7,348 bases of DNA from Anaerolineae bacterium (GTDB lineage Bacteria; Chloroflexota; Anaerolineae; DUEN01), in contig JAGHDS010000162.1 of assembly GCA_021159845.1 (NCBI GenBank), forward strand, positions 1 through 7,348. The letters are read 5' to 3'. The notes under the pieces are model-generated. The model searched no databases and was not told the origin of the DNA. It was given only the letters and a program-made list of their open reading frames with translations. Below, piece by piece: positions 5,282 through 7,348 of the stretch. Both the position numbers and the translations under genes were made by a program. Numbering within the stretch: the stretch's first letter is position 1; every line of letters begins with the position of its first letter.

Positions 5282-6379
5282 TCATCCCGCCACAGGCACT
5301 TCAGGTTGCCGCGCCGGATGAGCATCCTTCACGATCATCACAAACTGCTGCTCTTCCACACGCAACGGAAGAGGCACTCCCCCCTCATTGCCCCCCACAC
5401 CCAACCCGGAAACGGTCGTAATCGCCTCAGTGCGTGGTTCCAGAGCAGGCACCGCATTGCCGACCGGGACCTGCTCGGGCCGCACGACGTGCTTCACCAA
5501 CCGAGCCCTCTGCCCTACGTACTCGAAGCCGCTCTCCTCCAAAAGCGCCCGCAATCCGCCCTGATAGTCCCGCACGGCACAGTAAACCGGCCGCATCGAC
5601 TGTTCTCTGGCGGCTGCGATCCCCCAGCCCAACAGTCTGGACATCCGCTCGCTGTCCATCGTATCGCCCCACAGGCGCAGGAGATGACCATCTCGTCCGC
5701 TTAACACCTGGATGAAGCCATATGCCTCCTGATCCTCCACCAGCACGTAGTTTTGTACAACAGCCCAATCAACATCGCTCAGAAAAGGCGGCAAGGTATC
5801 CCCTCCAGACGCCCCTTCCGCCAATTGAACCAGCCGAGGCGTATGCTGCATGTACAGACGCCTCAACTGCCAATCACTCACCTCATAAGCCGCTCGTATG
5901 CCATCACCCGTCAGAAATCCTGACATCGTCGGCAACTTCAACCGGAAGATATTCTCCCTAGCGTACAGACTGAACCCAGCCTCGCGAAATACCCCCAGCT
6001 CCTCCCGATCGTCAGGCAACGAGGCGTACACACGCTGCACACCATTATCCCCCGCCTTCCGGCAACAATATTGTAACAGCCGATGCCATATCTCTGGAGC
6101 TCTCTCTGCTCCCAGATCGGGCGAGATAAAGACAAGGTCTGCCTCTGCCCGGTCCCACCGCCGACGCACCTGGATGAACCCATCCAACCGTCGGCCCTGG
6201 CGCCGTGTCCGCATGACATAGGTCGCCATCCCATTCACATGCCAGGGGATCGGCGCCGTCAGCGCGATCCACAAGGGCGAATGGGCATGGACCAACACCT
6301 GGTCAACGGCCAGCCATATTCCTCTCTTTTGTAATCGATGCACGAAAAAGGCATCACGCAAGCCGAAAGGCCGGACCAC
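5282..6379 (-). CDS. Tandem GNAT-like acetyltransferase family protein
   Basis: A 365-aa protein that reads as two GNAT-like folds in tandem. Each half ends with a typical GNAT C-terminal pattern: VYASLPDDREELGVFREAGF (118-137, half one) and VYCAVRDYQGGLRALLEESGF (265-285, half two), in each case leading into a final strand (IFRLKLP; RARLVKHV). The classic acetyl-CoA loop (Q/RxxGxG/A) is not clean in either half: half one has PDLGAERAPEIWHRLL (87-102) and half two SRLLGWGIAAAR (247-258). Catalysis is therefore not assured, and the substrate is unknown. About 65 residues after the second fold (300-365) are proline/glycine-rich and look like a flexible tail. The start is GTG at 6379, with GAGGAG six bases upstream; an out-of-frame ATG overlaps it. 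First gene of the run leading to the ATPase, tmk and darA. Confidence 0.82.
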   Translation of the reverse strand: MVRPFGLRDAFFVHRLQKRGIWLAVDQVLVHAHSPLWIALTAPIPWHVNGMATYVMRTRRQGRRLDGFIQVRRRWDRAEADLVFISPDLGAERAPEIWHRLLQYCCRKAGDNGVQRVYASLPDDREELGVFREAGFSLYARENIFRLKLPTMSGFLTGDGIRAAYEVSDWQLRRLYMQHTPRLVQLAEGASGGDTLPPFLSDVDWAVVQNYVLVEDQEAYGFIQVLSGRDGHLLRLWGDTMDSERMSRLLGWGIAAAREQSMRPVYCAVRDYQGGLRALLEESGFEYVGQRARLVKHVVRPEQVPVGNAVPALEPRTEAITTVSGLGVGGNEGGVPLPLRVEEQQFVMIVKDAHPARQPEVPVAG

Positions 6380-6385
6380 ACATCG

Positions 6386-6391
6386 CTCCTC
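6386..6391 (-). promoter_or_regulatory. Ribosome binding site of the GNAT gene
   Basis: GAGGAG on the minus strand lies six bases before the GTG at 6379 and decides that non-ATG start. A nearby ATG at 6383 is in a different frame. Confidence 0.75.
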
Positions 6392-6411
6392 ATCGACGAA
6401 CTTTCAAAAAC

Positions 6412-6441
6412 ATTGTAACACGCCTCATCCGCGCTTGGCAA
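6412..6441 (-). promoter_or_regulatory. Sigma70-type promoter, extended -10, for the GNAT-ATPase-tmk-darA run
   Basis: On the minus strand TTGCCA (6441-6436) and TACAAT (6417-6412) are 18 bases apart, and the -10 is preceded by TGT, an extended -10 (TGn). Transcription would start near 6405, giving a leader of about 25 bases. The -35 and spacing are the same as in the gmk promoter of this window. Confidence 0.7.
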
Positions 6442-6542
6442 GTGTTTCACATAACGTAACTGTTCATCGTTGGGGTAAGAGAGATTAGCTACGCTACGTC
6501 TCCGTGCATCGAGTCTCATGGCGTTATGTACCCTGCAGCCAA

Positions 6543-6629
6543 ACGGCCCGATGGCTTATCAGGCTCCCCCCTGCAGTCCCCCTTCCCAACCCGCTCCGCT
6601 GGGAAGGGAGTCTGGGGGACGAGGGCCGT
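6543..6629. repeat. Nested palindrome, candidate dispersed REP/MITE-like repeat
   Basis: Three co-centred inverted repeats are stacked. The outer arms are ACGGCCC (6543-6549) and GGGCCGT (6623-6629). The middle arms are GTCCCCC (6576-6582) and GGGGGAC (6614-6620). The inner arms are TTCCCA (6583-6588) and TGGGAA (6600-6605), around an 11-base loop with GCTCCGC. The C-run/G-run pattern resembles short palindromic repeats scattered between genes in many bacterial genomes, but copy number cannot be known from one window. It could also be a transcription-blocking or mRNA-stabilising hairpin at the truD end. No transposase or target-site duplication was recognised. Confidence 0.55.
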
Positions 6630-6732
6630 CCGCAGCCAAAGCACCTGGAGCTAGACGCCTGGTATCGAGAGCATCTTCGTCCACATCGCTCACCGGACGC
6701 CAGTGGGATCCAGTAGGAGAACGGTGAACAAT

Positions 6733-6769
6733 TATCACATAAATACGCCCACAGGGCCAGACAGTGATA
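6733..6769 (-). terminator. Weak candidate terminator of truD
   Basis: TATCAC (6733-6738) and GTGATA (6764-6769) enclose an inner GCCC-ACA-GGGC hairpin (6747-6757). On the minus strand the inner hairpin is followed by GTATTTAT. It begins about ten bases after the truD stop. The inner stem is only four pairs, so this is tentative. Confidence 0.3.
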
Positions 6770-6778
6770 GGTCTTGAG

Positions 6779-7348
6779 CTATTCCTCAGGCAATCTGGCC
6801 TCCGTCTTCATAAACTCCCGCAGCACGGTTGTCGCATACGCGCCCTTAGGCAAGGTGAATGTGAATAGAAGACCCTGGGGACACGTTTCAATGCGAAGAT
6901 CATGCAGGAAAAGGCGCGCCGGGCGACGGCTCCCGTCCAGCCGGGCACGGCGAAGCATCTCCACCGTCACCCCTTCCCGCTCCAATATCTCCCGTTCTAA
7001 AGCGCCCGGGTCACCATTAGCCCACCGCATACGGGCCCCATAGATGGGCCCCGTATACGTGATCTCTTTACGTTGGAAGCGGCCGATCTCCGCCTCCAAG
7101 TCCTCCACTTCAAATAACCCACCTGTGTCCGTCTTCTTAGCGATGTCCCCCACCAGCAGCCGGTCGAACCAGCCCCGCCGGATACGCTCCGACAGCCAGA
7201 GATTAAAGAGGGCCGATTGATAAGCGGAGAGGAAGAACCGTCGCAGCCATCGCTGGCGCGGCCCCTTGCCCCCCAACAGAACCTCCCGCCCCCGTATGGC
7301 ATTGTCCCGATTGACGCCAAACCGCTGAACACCATAGTAGTTTGGGAG
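6779..7348 (-). CDS. truD: tRNA pseudouridine(13) synthase TruD, C-terminal part (runs off window)
   Basis: C-terminal 189 residues of the enzyme that isomerises uridine 13 in the D-arm of certain tRNAs to pseudouridine. The frame stays open to the window edge, and its first residues (LPNYYGVQRFG) carry the TruD signature N-Y-[FY]-G-x-Q-R-F-G, so the gene is partial and starts beyond 7348. The TTG at 7276 is internal, not a start. Further family features are LSAYQSALFN (40-49), GD (67-68), the TGPIYG turn (99-104), GSRRPAR (139-145) and the closing LFTFTLPKGAYATTVLREFMK (161-181). The catalytic aspartate lies in the N-terminal half, outside this window, so activity cannot be judged here. Stop is TAG at 6779. 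Separated by about 400 bases from the GNAT gene, which has its own promoter. Confidence 0.95.
   Translation of the reverse strand, partial: LPNYYGVQRFGVNRDNAIRGREVLLGGKGPRQRWLRRFFLSAYQSALFNLWLSERIRRGWFDRLLVGDIAKKTDTGGLFEVEDLEAEIGRFQRKEITYTGPIYGARMRWANGDPGALEREILEREGVTVEMLRRARLDGSRRPARLFLHDLRIETCPQGLLFTFTLPKGAYATTVLREFMKTEARLPEE

Larger units (their letters stand above)
6442..6778. other. Intergenic region between truD and the GNAT operon promoter
   Basis: Apart from the compound palindrome at 6543-6629 and the weak hairpin at 6733-6769, listed separately, I see no gene here. The short reading frames on both strands have no ribosome binding sites or recognisable protein sequence. The stretch 6630-6732 shows nothing I can name. 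Confidence 0.6.

Noticed and set aside
6259..6519. Minus-strand frame overlapping the GNAT start and its promoter
   Set aside because: It would begin upstream of the promoter and run out of frame through the GNAT coding region; no similarity recognised and no ribosome binding site.
7274..7276. TTG at 7276 as the start of the right-edge gene
   Set aside because: The frame continues upstream with the TruD signature NYYGVQRFG, so this codon is internal to a gene entering from outside the window.
1..7348. CRISPR array, tRNA, rRNA, insertion sequence or defence genes
   Set aside because: No spaced direct repeats, cloverleaf-like stretch, transposase or nuclease signature was seen on either strand.

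Overview
This 7.3 kb, GC-rich window carries seven protein-coding genes. Six are on the minus strand and one on the plus strand, packed tightly in ordinary bacterial fashion. No tRNA, rRNA, CRISPR array or transposase gene is visible. The gene content fits Chloroflexota best, possibly an Anaerolineae- or Caldilineae-like lineage: a DarA-type cyclic-di-AMP receptor beside thymidylate kinase, a SpoIIIAA/Ycf45-like ATPase with an R3H domain, a duplicated-GNAT protein, and a rhomboid protease fused to TPRs. That assignment is inference from gene content and style, not a database match.

Layout on the minus strand, reading right to left. The C-terminal part of truD (tRNA pseudouridine-13 synthase) enters from the right edge and ends at 6779. 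About 400 bases without a gene follow; they hold a nested palindrome (6543-6629), a possible truD terminator and a good sigma70-type promoter (6412-6441). That promoter should drive a four-gene run: a tandem GNAT protein (5282-6379), the R3H/SpoIIIAA-like ATPase (3581-5149), tmk (2946-3584) and darA (2580-2909). ATPase and tmk overlap by four bases (GTGA). The run ends in a short hairpin-rich gap, where it meets the only plus-strand gene, an FmdB-family zinc-ribbon protein (2103-2525).

Left of fmdB lies a compact divergent control region. One sigma70-like promoter for fmdB (TTGCCG-N17-TATAAT) and one for gmk on the other strand (TTGCCA-N18-TATACT) share their -10 bases. The gmk promoter feeds guanylate kinase (1224-1865) and, through another GTGA overlap, a rhomboid-TPR membrane protease (49-1227).

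Functional themes: two nucleoside-monophosphate kinases (GMP and dTMP) lie close together, each translationally coupled to a gene of less obvious purpose. The tmk-darA pairing, also found in Firmicutes, links dTMP synthesis genetically to c-di-AMP sensing. I see no convincing novel defence or mobile system. The points most worth a second look are the symmetrical divergent promoter, the predicted outside location of the rhomboid TPR domain, the GNAT/R3H-ATPase/tmk/darA operon, and the compound palindrome upstream of the operon promoter.
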